From Streptomyces bicolor (lineage in GTDB: Bacteria; Actinomycetota; Actinomycetes; Streptomycetales; Streptomycetaceae): 64,000 bases of DNA. The DNA is taken from positions 1 through 64,000 of the forward strand of contig NZ_JOFS01000026.1 of the NCBI RefSeq assembly GCF_000719285.1, read 5' to 3'. The notes beneath the pieces were generated by a model, which was not told the origin of the DNA, did not search any database, and saw nothing but the letters and a program-made list of their open reading frames with translations. Made by a program: the position numbers and the translations under genes. The stretch's first letter is position 1. Each line of letters begins with the position of its first letter. This document shows positions 25,986 to 33,856 of the stretch, piece after piece.

Positions 25986-27950
25986 ATGCCTTCAGGATCA
26001 TCGACGTCGGGAGTGGGCCGGGTCATCGCCGGCCGTTATCTGCTGCTGAACCGGCTCGGCAGCGGCGGTATGGGCCATGTCTGGCTCGCCGACGACCGCG
26101 AACTCGCCTGTGAGGTCGCGCTCAAGGAGATCGTGTTCCGGGACCCGGCCGAGGCCGACGAGCGTGAGGCCCGGGTGGCCCGCGCCCGCGCCGAGGCCCG
26201 GCACGCGGCGGGGCTGCGCGGGCATCCGCATGTGGTTACCGTGCACGACGTGCTGGAGCACGAGGGGCTGCCGTGGATCGTCATGGAGTACGTGGCAGGT
26301 GCCGTCAACCTGCGTGACCTGGTCGATCAGCGCGGGCCTCTGGCGCCCGCGGAGTGCGCCCGCATCGGGCTCGCCGTGCTCGACGCGCTGACCGCCGGGC
26401 ACGAGCGGGGCGTCATGCACCGGGACGTGAAACCGGCGAACATCCTGCTGGCACCGGACCGCGCGGGGGCGCCGCACGGCCGCGTGCTGCTCACCGACTA
26501 CGGCATCTCGGTGCAGCCGGACGCCGGGGAGACGCGGTACACGCTGGCCTCGGTGCTGGTGGGTACGGCGGGCTATCTGGCGCCGGAGCGGGTCACGGGC
26601 GGGGCGCCGACGCCGGCCACCGATCTGTTCTCGCTCGGCTGCACGCTGCACTACGGTGTCGAGGGCCGGGGGCCCTTCGAACGGGAGTCGCATCTGGCGG
26701 AGCTCACCGCGGTGGTCATGGAGGACCCACGGCCGGCCGCGCGGGCCGGTGCGCTGGGGCCCGTCGTGCGGGCGCTGCTGGAGAAGGATCCGGCGCGGCG
26801 GATGACCGCGGCTCAGGCGGAGGCGGCACTGTCGCGGATCGTCACGCCGGAGGCCGACGCGTACGCGCGGACCCAGACCGACCTCGGTTCGCAGCCGCAC
26901 TGGGGTGGGGCGCCGCCACCCGGCCCCACACCCGACGCCGCGGCCCTCGGGCACCATCCCACGACCGATCGGCCCGACGCCGCCGGCTTCGGCCCTCCGC
27001 CCTGGGCGCATCCAGGCACCGCACAGGGATTCAGTCCTCCGTCCGGGCCGTACGTTCCAGACTCGAGCTCCGCGGCAGGGCGGCCCGGCGGATGGCAGGC
27101 TTTCGGTCCCGGGCCAGGTGAGCGGCGCCGCACCCGGCCGCGCATCCTGCACGCGGTCCTCGGCGGCCTCCTCGGGATGGCGCTCGCGGGGGCCGGTGTC
27201 TGGTACGCCATGGCCCAGCAGGGGGAGACCGGCGGGACGAAGCGGCCGTACGGCGACGCCGTCGGGCTCGGCGGTCCGCTGAAGAACGGTGACTGTGTGC
27301 TCGCCGACTGGCCCGGCGCGGCCGCGTTCCAGGGCACGCCCCGGCTGACGCTGGATCCCAGTTGCGGGCGGAAGGCACCCGACGGTCAGGTGATGGCGTT
27401 CGTCGCGGCCGCGTCCGCCGCCGAGGCGCGTGCGGAGGGGCCGGCGGCGTGCGAGGAGCGGACGCAGGAGATCCGCGGCCGGCTCGCGGACGTCCGCAGC
27501 TTCGCCGTCGTACCGACGCAGGCGGGGTTCGAGGCGGCCGGGCGGCGCACCGCCTGCCTGGTGCTGGGCGCGAACGGGCCGGTGTACGGGCCGCTCGGCG
27601 AGCATCGCAGGACCGGCGCGGCCTTCGCCGACACGGCGACCATGCAGCGGCGGGACTGTCTGGACGTCCGCTCCCGCCGGGAGGCCCGCCTGGCGTCCTG
27701 CGACGAGCCGCACGACGAGCAGGTGCTCGGCTTCACCCGATTGGGCGCCGACGTGACGCTGACCGAGGCACGCACCGAGTCGGACGCGGCGTGCGCCCGG
27801 GAGGTGCCGCCGCGCGACTACGGCTTCGACCCTTCCGTCTACGCGGCCGGTTCCTGGACGAGCGAGGGGGCTTGGAAGAGCGGCACACATTTTGTCGTGT
27901 GCACCGTCCGGAAGCAGAACGGGGGCACCATGGAGGGGGACGAACCTTAG
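25986..27950 (+). CDS. membrane Ser/Thr protein kinase
   Basis: A 654-residue Hanks-type kinase. The kinase domain (about 18-285) has the glycine loop LGSGGMGHVW, ATP lysine K48, HRDVKPAN with catalytic D147, and DYG (171-173) in place of the common DFG. A Pro/Gly-rich linker leads to one membrane helix (about 387-410). A roughly 240-residue extracellular domain rich in Cys follows (DCVLADWPG, CEERTQEIR, CLDVRSRREARLASC), unlike PASTA sensors. It probably couples an outside signal to phosphorylation inside. The ATG at 25986 follows GGGAG. It is in tandem with the PASTA lipoprotein and a small membrane protein. Confidence 0.92.
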   Translation: MPSGSSTSGVGRVIAGRYLLLNRLGSGGMGHVWLADDRELACEVALKEIVFRDPAEADEREARVARARAEARHAAGLRGHPHVVTVHDVLEHEGLPWIVMEYVAGAVNLRDLVDQRGPLAPAECARIGLAVLDALTAGHERGVMHRDVKPANILLAPDRAGAPHGRVLLTDYGISVQPDAGETRYTLASVLVGTAGYLAPERVTGGAPTPATDLFSLGCTLHYGVEGRGPFERESHLAELTAVVMEDPRPAARAGALGPVVRALLEKDPARRMTAAQAEAALSRIVTPEADAYARTQTDLGSQPHWGGAPPPGPTPDAAALGHHPTTDRPDAAGFGPPPWAHPGTAQGFSPPSGPYVPDSSSAAGRPGGWQAFGPGPGERRRTRPRILHAVLGGLLGMALAGAGVWYAMAQQGETGGTKRPYGDAVGLGGPLKNGDCVLADWPGAAAFQGTPRLTLDPSCGRKAPDGQVMAFVAAASAAEARAEGPAACEERTQEIRGRLADVRSFAVVPTQAGFEAAGRRTACLVLGANGPVYGPLGEHRRTGAAFADTATMQRRDCLDVRSRREARLASCDEPHDEQVLGFTRLGADVTLTEARTESDAACAREVPPRDYGFDPSVYAAGSWTSEGAWKSGTHFVVCTVRKQNGGTMEGDEP

Positions 27951-27962
27951 GAGGGTGTCGCG

Positions 27963-28133
27963 ATGCCCGGTTCTGCGGACGGTTCTACGAAAGCGATGGG
28001 GGTGATCACCGTCGGTGGCCTCGTCGTGGTGACGGCCTACACGGTGGCGCTCGGGAGCAATGGCTGGCTGTGGTTCGGGTGGGTGGTGCTGGGGCTGATC
28101 ACGCTGGGGATGGTCGTCAGCCGCGGCACCTGA
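27963..28133 (+). CDS. 56-residue membrane protein downstream of the kinase
   Basis: This short gene starts at an ATG that follows AGGAGGGTGTCGCG, a very strong ribosome binding site, 12 bases after the kinase stop. Translation gives MPGSADGSTKAMGVITVGGL, a first hydrophobic segment (about 13-30), NGWLWFGW, a second segment (about 37-52) and a short basic end. It is probably the last gene of the lipoprotein-kinase transcript. Function unknown. Confidence 0.75.
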   Translation: MPGSADGSTKAMGVITVGGLVVVTAYTVALGSNGWLWFGWVVLGLITLGMVVSRGT

Positions 28134-28138
28134 GCCGC

Positions 28139-28182
28139 AGAGCCTGTGTCGCGTCCCCGGCCGGGCGCGCGACGCAGGCTCT
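28139..28182. terminator. bidirectional terminator between kinase operon and lytS-like gene
   Basis: A 15-base stem (AGAGCCTGTGTCGCG at 28139-28153 with CGCGACGCAGGCTCT at 28168-28182, one G-T pair) encloses a 14-base loop. It sits exactly between converging operons and ends at the stop codon of the histidine kinase. Confidence 0.85.
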
Positions 28183-29399
28183 CACTCCCGGGTGAGCCGC
28201 CCGGCGGAGTGCACGCCCGGCTGGTACTTCGGCAGCCGGGCGGTGATCTTCATGCCCGCTCCCACGGCGGTCTCGATGACGAGGCCGTAGTCGTCGCCGT
28301 ACACCTGACGGAGCCGGTCGTCGACGTTGGACAGCCCGATGCCGCCGGAGGGGCTGACCTCGCCGGCGAGGATGCGGCGCAGCAGGACCGGGTCCATGCC
28401 GGCGCCGTCGTCCTCGATCACGACGAGGGCCTCGGCGCCGGCGTCCTGTGCCGTGATGCTGATGTGGCTCTTGTCCGCGGCGGACCCCGCCTTGCCCTCC
28501 AGGCCGTGCTTGACGGCGTTCTCGACGAGCGGCTGCAGGCAGAGGAAGGGCAGGGCGACCGGGAGGACCTCGGGGGCGATCTGCAGGGTGACCGAGAGGC
28601 GGTCGCCGAAGCGGGCCCGGACCAGGGCCAAGTAGTGGTCGATGGCGTGGAGTTCGTCGGCGAGGGTGGTGAAGTCGCCGTGCCTGCGGAAGGAGTAGCG
28701 GGTGAAGTCGGCGAATTCCAGGAGCAGTTCGCGGGCGCGCTCGGGGTCGGTGCGGACGAAGGAGGCGATCACCGCGAGCGAGTTGAAGATGAAGTGCGGG
28801 GAGATCTGCGCCCGCAGCGCCTTGATCTCGGCCTCGATCAGGCGGGTGCGGGACTGGTCGAGGTCGGCCAGCTCCAGTTGCACGGAGACCCAGCGGGCCA
28901 CTTCTCCGGCCGCCCGCACGAGCACCGCCGACTCACGGGGCGCGCAGGCGACGAGGGCGCCGTGGACCCGGTCGTCGACGGTGAGCGGGGCGACGACCGC
29001 CCAGCGCACCGGGCAGTCGGGGATCTCGCAGGCCAGCGGGAAGGCCTCGCCGCGGCCCGACTCCAGCGGTCCGGCGAGGAGTTGCATGATCTCCGTACGG
29101 TGATGGCCGCCGACCCCGTCCCAGACCAGGACGTCCTTCTGGTCGGTCAGGCACAGCGCGTCGGTGCCGAGGAGTGAGCGCAGTCTGCGTGCCGACTTGC
29201 GGGCGGTCTCCTCGGTGAGGCCCGCTCGCAGCGGGGGTGCGGCGAGGGAGGCGGTGTGCAGGGTCTCGAAGGTGGCGTGCTCGACGGGCGTGCCGAGGCC
29301 GCCGAGGCTCTGGGGGCGGGTGGTGCGCCGGCCGAGCCAGAATCCGGCGGCGAGCAGCGGGAGGATGGCCACGCACAGGCCCGCGATGAATCCGCTCAT
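28182..29399 (-). CDS. LytS/YpdA-type sensor histidine kinase
   Basis: The 405-residue kinase has one N-terminal membrane helix (about 5-22) and a GAF-like sensory domain (about 55-190, including CEIPDCPVRWAVVAPL). The PF06580 His_kinase box IKALRAQISPHFIFNSLAVI carries the phospho-histidine near residue 205, and an HATPase domain (N box LVENAVKHGLEG, VIEDDGAGMD) follows. Such kinases work with LytTR response regulators; the matching regulator lies three genes upstream in the same operon. Its start overlaps the stop of a 21-codon frame in ATGA. LytS-like systems in E. coli and Bacillus sense pyruvate or related carboxylates, which fits the symporter in this operon. Confidence 0.9.
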   Translation of the reverse strand: MSGFIAGLCVAILPLLAAGFWLGRRTTRPQSLGGLGTPVEHATFETLHTASLAAPPLRAGLTEETARKSARRLRSLLGTDALCLTDQKDVLVWDGVGGHHRTEIMQLLAGPLESGRGEAFPLACEIPDCPVRWAVVAPLTVDDRVHGALVACAPRESAVLVRAAGEVARWVSVQLELADLDQSRTRLIEAEIKALRAQISPHFIFNSLAVIASFVRTDPERARELLLEFADFTRYSFRRHGDFTTLADELHAIDHYLALVRARFGDRLSVTLQIAPEVLPVALPFLCLQPLVENAVKHGLEGKAGSAADKSHISITAQDAGAEALVVIEDDGAGMDPVLLRRILAGEVSPSGGIGLSNVDDRLRQVYGDDYGLVIETAVGAGMKITARLPKYQPGVHSAGRLTRE

Positions 29400-29461
29400 G
29401 CCGTCACCGCCTCGCGCCGTCCGGCGATGAGATGCCCGATGCCGACGCTGAGATGCCTCAT
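29396..29461 (-). CDS. possible 21-residue micro-ORF coupling symporter and kinase genes
   Basis: On the minus strand an ATG overlapping the symporter TGA opens a frame (MRHLSVGIGHLIAGRREAVT plus one residue) whose TGA overlaps the kinase ATG. Both junctions are ATGA. The frame contains several GATG repeats. It may be a genuine small protein or a re-initiation bridge that keeps ribosomes moving into the kinase gene. No homologue is known to me. Confidence 0.4.
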   Translation of the reverse strand: MRHLSVGIGHLIAGRREAVTA

Positions 29462-31170
29462 GCCTTCACCTCCGCCCGCAGTTCCTCCGGCAGATGGAAG
29501 CGCGCCAGGATCGCCGCCGTCCCGGGCGGCACCCGTCCCGGGGTGGCCAGGGACACCAGCACCATGGTGAGGAAGCCCAGCGGCACCGACCAGAGCGCGG
29601 GCCAGGCCAGCAGCGCGTGCAGCGCCCCGGAGCCGGGGAAGCCGGCCATGGTCGCCGCGACGGCGAGCAGCGCGGAGCCGCCGCCCACCAGCATCCCGGC
29701 GGCCGCGCCGGGCGGGGTCAGCCGCCGCCACCAGATGCCGAGGACGAGCAGCGGGCAGAAGGAGGACGCCGACACGGCGAAGGCGAGGCCCACCGCGTCG
29801 GCGACCGGGAGCCCGCCGACCAGGACGCTCGCGGCGAGCGGGACGGCCATGGCGAGGACGGTGCCGAGCCGGAAGTGCCGTACGCCGCGCGACGGGAGGA
29901 CGTCCTGGGTGAGGACGCCGGCGACGGCCATGGTCAGGCCCGACGCCGTGGACAGGAACGCGGCGAAGGCGCCCCCGGCGACCAGCGCGCCGAGCAGGTC
30001 GCCGCCGAGGCCGCCGATCATGCGCTCGGGGAGCAGGAGTACGGCCGCGTCCGCGTGGCCGGTGAGGGTGAGTTCGGGGGCGTAGAGGCGGCCGAGGGCG
30101 CCGTAGACCGGCGGCAGCAGGTAGAAGGCGCCGATCAGGCCGAGCACGGCGACGGTGGTGCGGCGGGCGGCGACGCCGTGCGGGCTGGTGTAGAAGCGGA
30201 CGACGACGTGCGGCAGGCCCATGGTGCCGAGGAAGGTGGCGAGGATCAGTCCGTACGTGGCGTACAGCGGGCGTTCGCCGCGGCTCTCGGCCTGCGACGG
30301 CGACAGGCTGCCGCCCGCCCGGTGGTCGGGTTCGGGGACCTCGGCGCCCTGGGCGAAGGTGAGGCGGGTGCCGCCCTCGATGCGGTGCGTGCCCGCCGGG
30401 AGCCGGAGCTCCTTCTCGTCGTGGCCGCGGCCGTCGATCGTGCCGCTCACCGTGACGGTCAGCGGCCGGTCGAGCTTCAGGTCGAGGGTGTCGTCGACGC
30501 GGACGACGCTGTGTTCGCGGAAGGTGGCCGGTTCGTCGAAGGCGCGGCGGGGGGCGCCGTCGCCCTGCCAGGCGAGGACCAGGAAGAGGGCGGGGACGAG
30601 CAGGGCGGTGAGTTTGAGCCAGTACTGGAAGGCCTGCACGAAGGTGATGCTGCGCATGCCGCCGGCGGCGACGATGGCGACCACGACGACCGCGACGATG
30701 ACTCCGCCCAGCGAGTCGGGCGCCCCCGTCAGCACGGTCAGCGTCAGCCCGGCGCCCTGGAGCTGGGGCAGCAGATACAGCCAGCCGGTGCCGACGACGA
30801 AGGCGCCCGCGAGTCGCCGTACGGCCTGGGAGGAGAGGCGGGCCTCGGCGAAGTCGGGGAGGGTGTAGGCGCCGGAGCGGCGCAGTGGGGCGGCGACGAA
30901 CAGCAGCAGGACGAGGTATCCGGCGGTGTAGCCGACCGGGTACCAGAGCATGTCCGGGCCCTGGACGAGAACCAGGCCGGCGATGCCGAGGAAGGAGGCG
31001 GCGGAGAGGTACTCGCCGCTGATCGCGGCCGCGTTGAGGCGGGGGCCGACGGTGCGGGAGGCGACGTAGAAGTCGGAGGTGGTGCGGGAGATGCGCAGGC
31101 CGAAGGCGCCGACGAGGACGGTGGCCAGGACGACGAGGGCGACGGCGGGGACGGCGTAGCTGGAGTTCAC
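29458..31170 (-). CDS. sodium:solute symporter (SSS family), cation/carboxylate type
   Basis: A 570-residue transporter with about 13 membrane segments of the LeuT fold. Family motifs include SGEYLSAASFLGIAGLVLVQGPDMLWYPVGY in helix 1-2 and GLPHVVVRFYTSP. It is closest to the ActP/MctC branch that takes up acetate, pyruvate or propionate with sodium or protons. About 90 residues between helices (from nt 30530 to 30290) form a charged extracellular-type insertion. It lies in one operon with a LytTR regulator, a small two-helix membrane protein and a LytS kinase. Confidence 0.92.
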   Translation of the reverse strand: MNSSYAVPAVALVVLATVLVGAFGLRISRTTSDFYVASRTVGPRLNAAAISGEYLSAASFLGIAGLVLVQGPDMLWYPVGYTAGYLVLLLFVAAPLRRSGAYTLPDFAEARLSSQAVRRLAGAFVVGTGWLYLLPQLQGAGLTLTVLTGAPDSLGGVIVAVVVVAIVAAGGMRSITFVQAFQYWLKLTALLVPALFLVLAWQGDGAPRRAFDEPATFREHSVVRVDDTLDLKLDRPLTVTVSGTIDGRGHDEKELRLPAGTHRIEGGTRLTFAQGAEVPEPDHRAGGSLSPSQAESRGERPLYATYGLILATFLGTMGLPHVVVRFYTSPHGVAARRTTVAVLGLIGAFYLLPPVYGALGRLYAPELTLTGHADAAVLLLPERMIGGLGGDLLGALVAGGAFAAFLSTASGLTMAVAGVLTQDVLPSRGVRHFRLGTVLAMAVPLAASVLVGGLPVADAVGLAFAVSASSFCPLLVLGIWWRRLTPPGAAAGMLVGGGSALLAVAATMAGFPGSGALHALLAWPALWSVPLGFLTMVLVSLATPGRVPPGTAAILARFHLPEELRAEVKA

Positions 31171-31216
31171 GGCCGTATCGGTTCCTCGTCTCGGTTTCCG
31201 GGCTCTGTTTCTCGGC

Positions 31217-31576
31217 TCAGCGGTCTTCGACGAGGCGTACGAAGTCCCGTTCGTTGCGCTCGGCGCGGCGCACGAACCAGCGGGCCAGCAGGACCAGCGG
31301 GGCGTAGAGGCCGAAGCCCAGGACCGCCCATTCGAGGTGGCGGGCGTCCGGCATCGCGGCGAAGAGCAGGGGCAGGGGGCCGACGAGCAGGCCGAGGACG
31401 GCGAACACCGCGAGGGCGGCGCGCAGTTGGGTGCGCATCAGCGACCGTACGTAGGTGTGGCCCAGTGTCGTCTGCTCGTCGATCTCGGTGCGCGGGCGGT
31501 AGTAGCCGGAGACCCGGCGGGTCCGCCGGGGCGGCCCGGTGACGACGACGCGGCGGTCGGCGGGGTTCTGGGGCAT
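31217..31576 (-). CDS. small membrane protein, DUF485-like partner of the symporter
   Basis: A 119-residue protein: polar N-terminal half, then two membrane helices (about 52-72 and 80-100) and a basic end ARWFVRRAERNERDF. This layout and the position before an SSS carboxylate symporter match YjcH/DUF485 and DUF4212-type partners. The ATG at 31576 is placed by a GAGGAGG on the minus strand and begins two bases after the LytTR stop, so translation is coupled. Confidence 0.8.
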   Translation of the reverse strand: MPQNPADRRVVVTGPPRRTRRVSGYYRPRTEIDEQTTLGHTYVRSLMRTQLRAALAVFAVLGLLVGPLPLLFAAMPDARHLEWAVLGFGLYAPLVLLARWFVRRAERNERDFVRLVEDR

Positions 31577-31578
31577 GG

Positions 31579-32328
31579 TCACGGCCTCCTCATGAGCAGG
31601 TCCCGCAGCTCGCGCGCGTGCCGGCGGCTGACCTGGAGCTCCTCGGTGCCGACCATGACGCTGACGGTGCCCGCGTCCAGGCGGAGTTCGCCGATGTGGC
31701 GCAGGGCGACGAGATGGCGGCGGTGGATGCGGACGAAGCCGCGGGAGCGCCAGCGCTCCTCCAGGGTCGACAGGGGGATGCGGACGAGGTGGCTGCCCTT
31801 GTCGGTGTGCAGACGGGCGTAGTCGCCCTGGGCCTCGACGTGGGTGATGTCGTCGACGGAGACGAAGCGGGTCACCCCGCCGAGCTCGACCGGGATGTGG
31901 TCGGGGTCGGGCTCGCTCACGGGTATTCGGGGGGCGGCGCCCCTGAGCTCGACGGCGCGGCGGACGGCCTCCGCCAGGCGTTCCTTGCGCACCGGCTTGA
32001 GGACGTAGTCGACGGCCTTGAGGTCGAAGGCCTGGACGGCGAAGTCCTCGTGGGCGGTGACGAAGACGACGAGCGGCGGGCTGGCGAAGCCGGTGAGCAG
32101 CCGGGCCAGGTCGAGGCCGTCCAGGCCGGGCATATGGATGTCGAGGAAGACGACGTCGATCGCCTCGGGCCCGCCCGGCCCCGACTCCAGGGCGCGGTTG
32201 ATCCGGCGCAGCGCCTCGGTCGCGTCGCCGGCGCCCTCCGCGGTGCCGATACGGGGATCGGCGTTGAGGAGGTAGAGGAGCTCCTCCAGCGAGGGGCGTT
32301 CGTCGTCGACAGCCAGGGCACGCAGCAT
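31579..32328 (-). CDS. LytTR-family response regulator
   Basis: A 249-residue regulator. The receiver domain (about 2-120) has VDDERPSLEELL, the phospho-acceptor in VVFLDIHMPGLDG and the switch lysine in VDYVLKPVRKERL. The LytTR DNA-binding domain (about 150-247) has the motif YARLHTDKGSHLVRIPLSTLEERW and FVRIHRRHLV. Such regulators bind direct repeats. I prefer ATG 32328 to a GTG at 32364: TACACT (32342-32337) lies eight bases before it, so the message could be leaderless. It heads the operon with the symporter and its own kinase at the far end. Confidence 0.9.
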   Translation of the reverse strand: MLRALAVDDERPSLEELLYLLNADPRIGTAEGAGDATEALRRINRALESGPGGPEAIDVVFLDIHMPGLDGLDLARLLTGFASPPLVVFVTAHEDFAVQAFDLKAVDYVLKPVRKERLAEAVRRAVELRGAAPRIPVSEPDPDHIPVELGGVTRFVSVDDITHVEAQGDYARLHTDKGSHLVRIPLSTLEERWRSRGFVRIHRRHLVALRHIGELRLDAGTVSVMVGTEELQVSRRHARELRDLLMRRP

Positions 32329-32361
32329 GAACCCGGAGTGTAGGAGCAATTCGTACGCCTG

Positions 32362-32379
32362 CACACGTGCCCATGTGTG
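32362..32379. promoter_or_regulatory. inverted repeat in the lytTR/lrp divergent promoter
   Basis: CACACGTG, CC, CATGTGTG form an 18-base near-perfect inverted repeat (7 of 8 pairs) midway between the two divergent starts. It is a candidate operator for the Lrp-type or LytTR protein. Confidence 0.5.
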
Positions 32380-32393
32380 ACGTTCCCGCTGGA

Positions 32394-32399
32394 TACAGT
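32394..32399 (+). promoter_or_regulatory. -10 box of the lrp-like gene (leaderless)
   Basis: TACAGT ends six bases before the ATG of the Lrp/AsnC gene, the usual spacing of leaderless Streptomyces messages. No clear -35 box is present. The start has no ribosome binding site, which agrees. Confidence 0.5.
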
Positions 32400-32405
32400 G
32401 CCGCC

Positions 32406-32891
32406 ATGGAGAGCAGGCCCACGCCGTTCGACGAGCTCGACCGGAAGATCATCACCGCGCTGATGGCGAACTCCCGGACGAGCTTCGCCGAGATCGGCGC
32501 GGCCGTCGGGCTGTCCTCGACGGCGGTCAAGCGGCGCGTGGACCGGCTGCGGGAGACGGGCGTGATCACCGGGTTCACGGCCACGGTCAAGCCGTCGGCG
32601 CTGGGCTGGCGCACGGAGGCGTACGTCGAGGTGTACTGCGAGGGCGCGGCCCCGCCACGGCGGCTCGCGGAGGTGGTCCGCAACCATCCGGAGATCACCG
32701 CGGCCATGACGGTGACCGGGGGCGCGGACGCGCTGTTGCATGTGCGGGCGCGGGACGTGGAGCACTTCGAGGAAGTGCTGGAGCGGATCCGTGTCGAGCC
32801 GTTCATCAGGAAGACGATCAGTGTGATGGTGCTGTCCCATCTGCTGCCGGAGAGCCCCGAGGCGGGCGCGACTCAGCCCGCGCCGGAGTAA
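32406..32891 (+). CDS. Lrp/AsnC-family transcriptional regulator
   Basis: The 161-residue protein has the Lrp helix-turn-helix (about 8-60: DRKIITALMANSRTSFAEIGAAVGLSSTAVKRRVDRL) and a C-terminal RAM ligand domain (about 68-150). It precedes the arginine hydrolase and ornithine aminotransferase genes by 155 bases. That gap holds three TGCG...CGCA inverted repeats, so it very probably controls arginine or ornithine catabolism. Confidence 0.92.
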   Translation: MESRPTPFDELDRKIITALMANSRTSFAEIGAAVGLSSTAVKRRVDRLRETGVITGFTATVKPSALGWRTEAYVEVYCEGAAPPRRLAEVVRNHPEITAAMTVTGGADALLHVRARDVEHFEEVLERIRVEPFIRKTISVMVLSHLLPESPEAGATQPAPE

Positions 32892-32902
32892 ACCCCGGAG
32901 CG

Positions 32903-32958
32903 CGCAGCAACGCTGCGTCCCTGCGGAAAATTTCGCAGCATTCCTGCGCGGACACGCA
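32903..32958. promoter_or_regulatory. array of three Lrp-type operators
   Basis: Three inverted repeats follow one another: CGCAGC-AAC-GCTGCG (32903-32917), CTGCG-N8-CGCAG (32921-32938, AT-rich centre GAAAATTT) and TGCG-N6-CGCA (32945-32958). Their centres are about 20-22 bases apart, two helical turns, as expected for an Lrp octamer wrapping DNA. Confidence 0.65.
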
Positions 32959-33046
32959 ATATTTCTTCCTTGTCGCTCCTGTTCGGCGCTTCCTACCTTT
33001 GTGTCAACCCTCAGTCGACACTCGCAGGAAGCGGAGGAAACCCTCT

Positions 33047-33856
33047 GTGACCGACACCCGTGTGCCGCGCCGGCGGCGGTATCTCGTCTGCGAACCCAGA
33101 CACTTCGCCGTGCAGTACGCGATCAACCCCTGGATGCACCCCGACGCCCCCGTCGACGTCGACCTGGCCCGCGAGCAGTGGCAGACACTGATCCGCGCCT
33201 ACCGGGACCACGGCCACACGGTCGACGCGGTCGAGCCCGCCCCGGGCCTGCCCGACATGGTCTTCGCGGCGAACTCGGCGGTCGTCGTGGACGGCCGTGT
33301 CTTCGGCTCCCTCTTCCACGCGCCGGAGCGGCGCCCCGAGTCCACGCACTACGACACCTGGTTCAAGACGGCGGGCTACGACGTGTACCGCCCCGAGTCC
33401 GTGTGCGAGGGCGAGGGCGACCTGGTCTGGACGGGCCGGTATGTCCTGGCCGGCACCGGGTTCCGCACCACCCGCGAGGCGCATCGCGAGGTGCAGGAGT
33501 TCTTCGGCCATCCGGTGATCAGCCTGACGCTGACCGACCCGCGCTTCTACCACCTGGACACGGCGCTGTTCGTGCTCGACGACGACAACGTCGCGTACTA
33601 CCCGGAGGCGTTCTCGCCGGGCAGCCGCGAGGTGCTCGCCCGGCTGTACCCGGACGCGGTGCTGGCGACCCGTGACGACGCGCTGGCGTTCGGGCTGAAC
33701 TCCGTGTCCGACGGACGCAACGTCTTCATCGCACCGCAGGCCGAGGCCCTCGCCTCCGCCCTCGCCGACCGCGGCTATGTCCCCGTCCCCGTCGACCTGT
33801 CGGAATTCCGCAAGGCCGGCGGCGGCATCAAGTGCTGCACGCAGGAGATCCGCTGA
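33047..33856 (+). CDS. guanidino-group hydrolase, DDAH-like fold, probable arginine dihydrolase
   Basis: The 269-residue protein has the amidinotransferase/dimethylargininase fold. The nucleophile is C263 in GGIKCCT, the general base H169 in RFYHLDTALF, and GEGDLVW is the acidic loop. It would usually be annotated dimethylargininase. However, residues 70-76 read DMVFAAN: DDAH has an acidic residue where this has N76, the substitution known from cyanobacterial ArgZ arginine dihydrolase, which makes ornithine, CO2 and ammonia from arginine. The next gene, overlapping by one base, is ornithine aminotransferase, which needs ornithine. The GTG at 33047 follows GGAGG. Confidence 0.85.
   Translation: MTDTRVPRRRRYLVCEPRHFAVQYAINPWMHPDAPVDVDLAREQWQTLIRAYRDHGHTVDAVEPAPGLPDMVFAANSAVVVDGRVFGSLFHAPERRPESTHYDTWFKTAGYDVYRPESVCEGEGDLVWTGRYVLAGTGFRTTREAHREVQEFFGHPVISLTLTDPRFYHLDTALFVLDDDNVAYYPEAFSPGSREVLARLYPDAVLATRDDALAFGLNSVSDGRNVFIAPQAEALASALADRGYVPVPVDLSEFRKAGGGIKCCTQEIR

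Noticed and set aside
29494..31542. 682-codon frame antisense to the symporter
   Set aside because: It is composed of Gly/Arg/Asp repeats without a recognisable fold and mirrors codon bias of the opposite strand.
33047..33856. Naming the hydrolase arginine deiminase
   Set aside because: It is too short for ArcA, and the operon partner needs ornithine, not citrulline.
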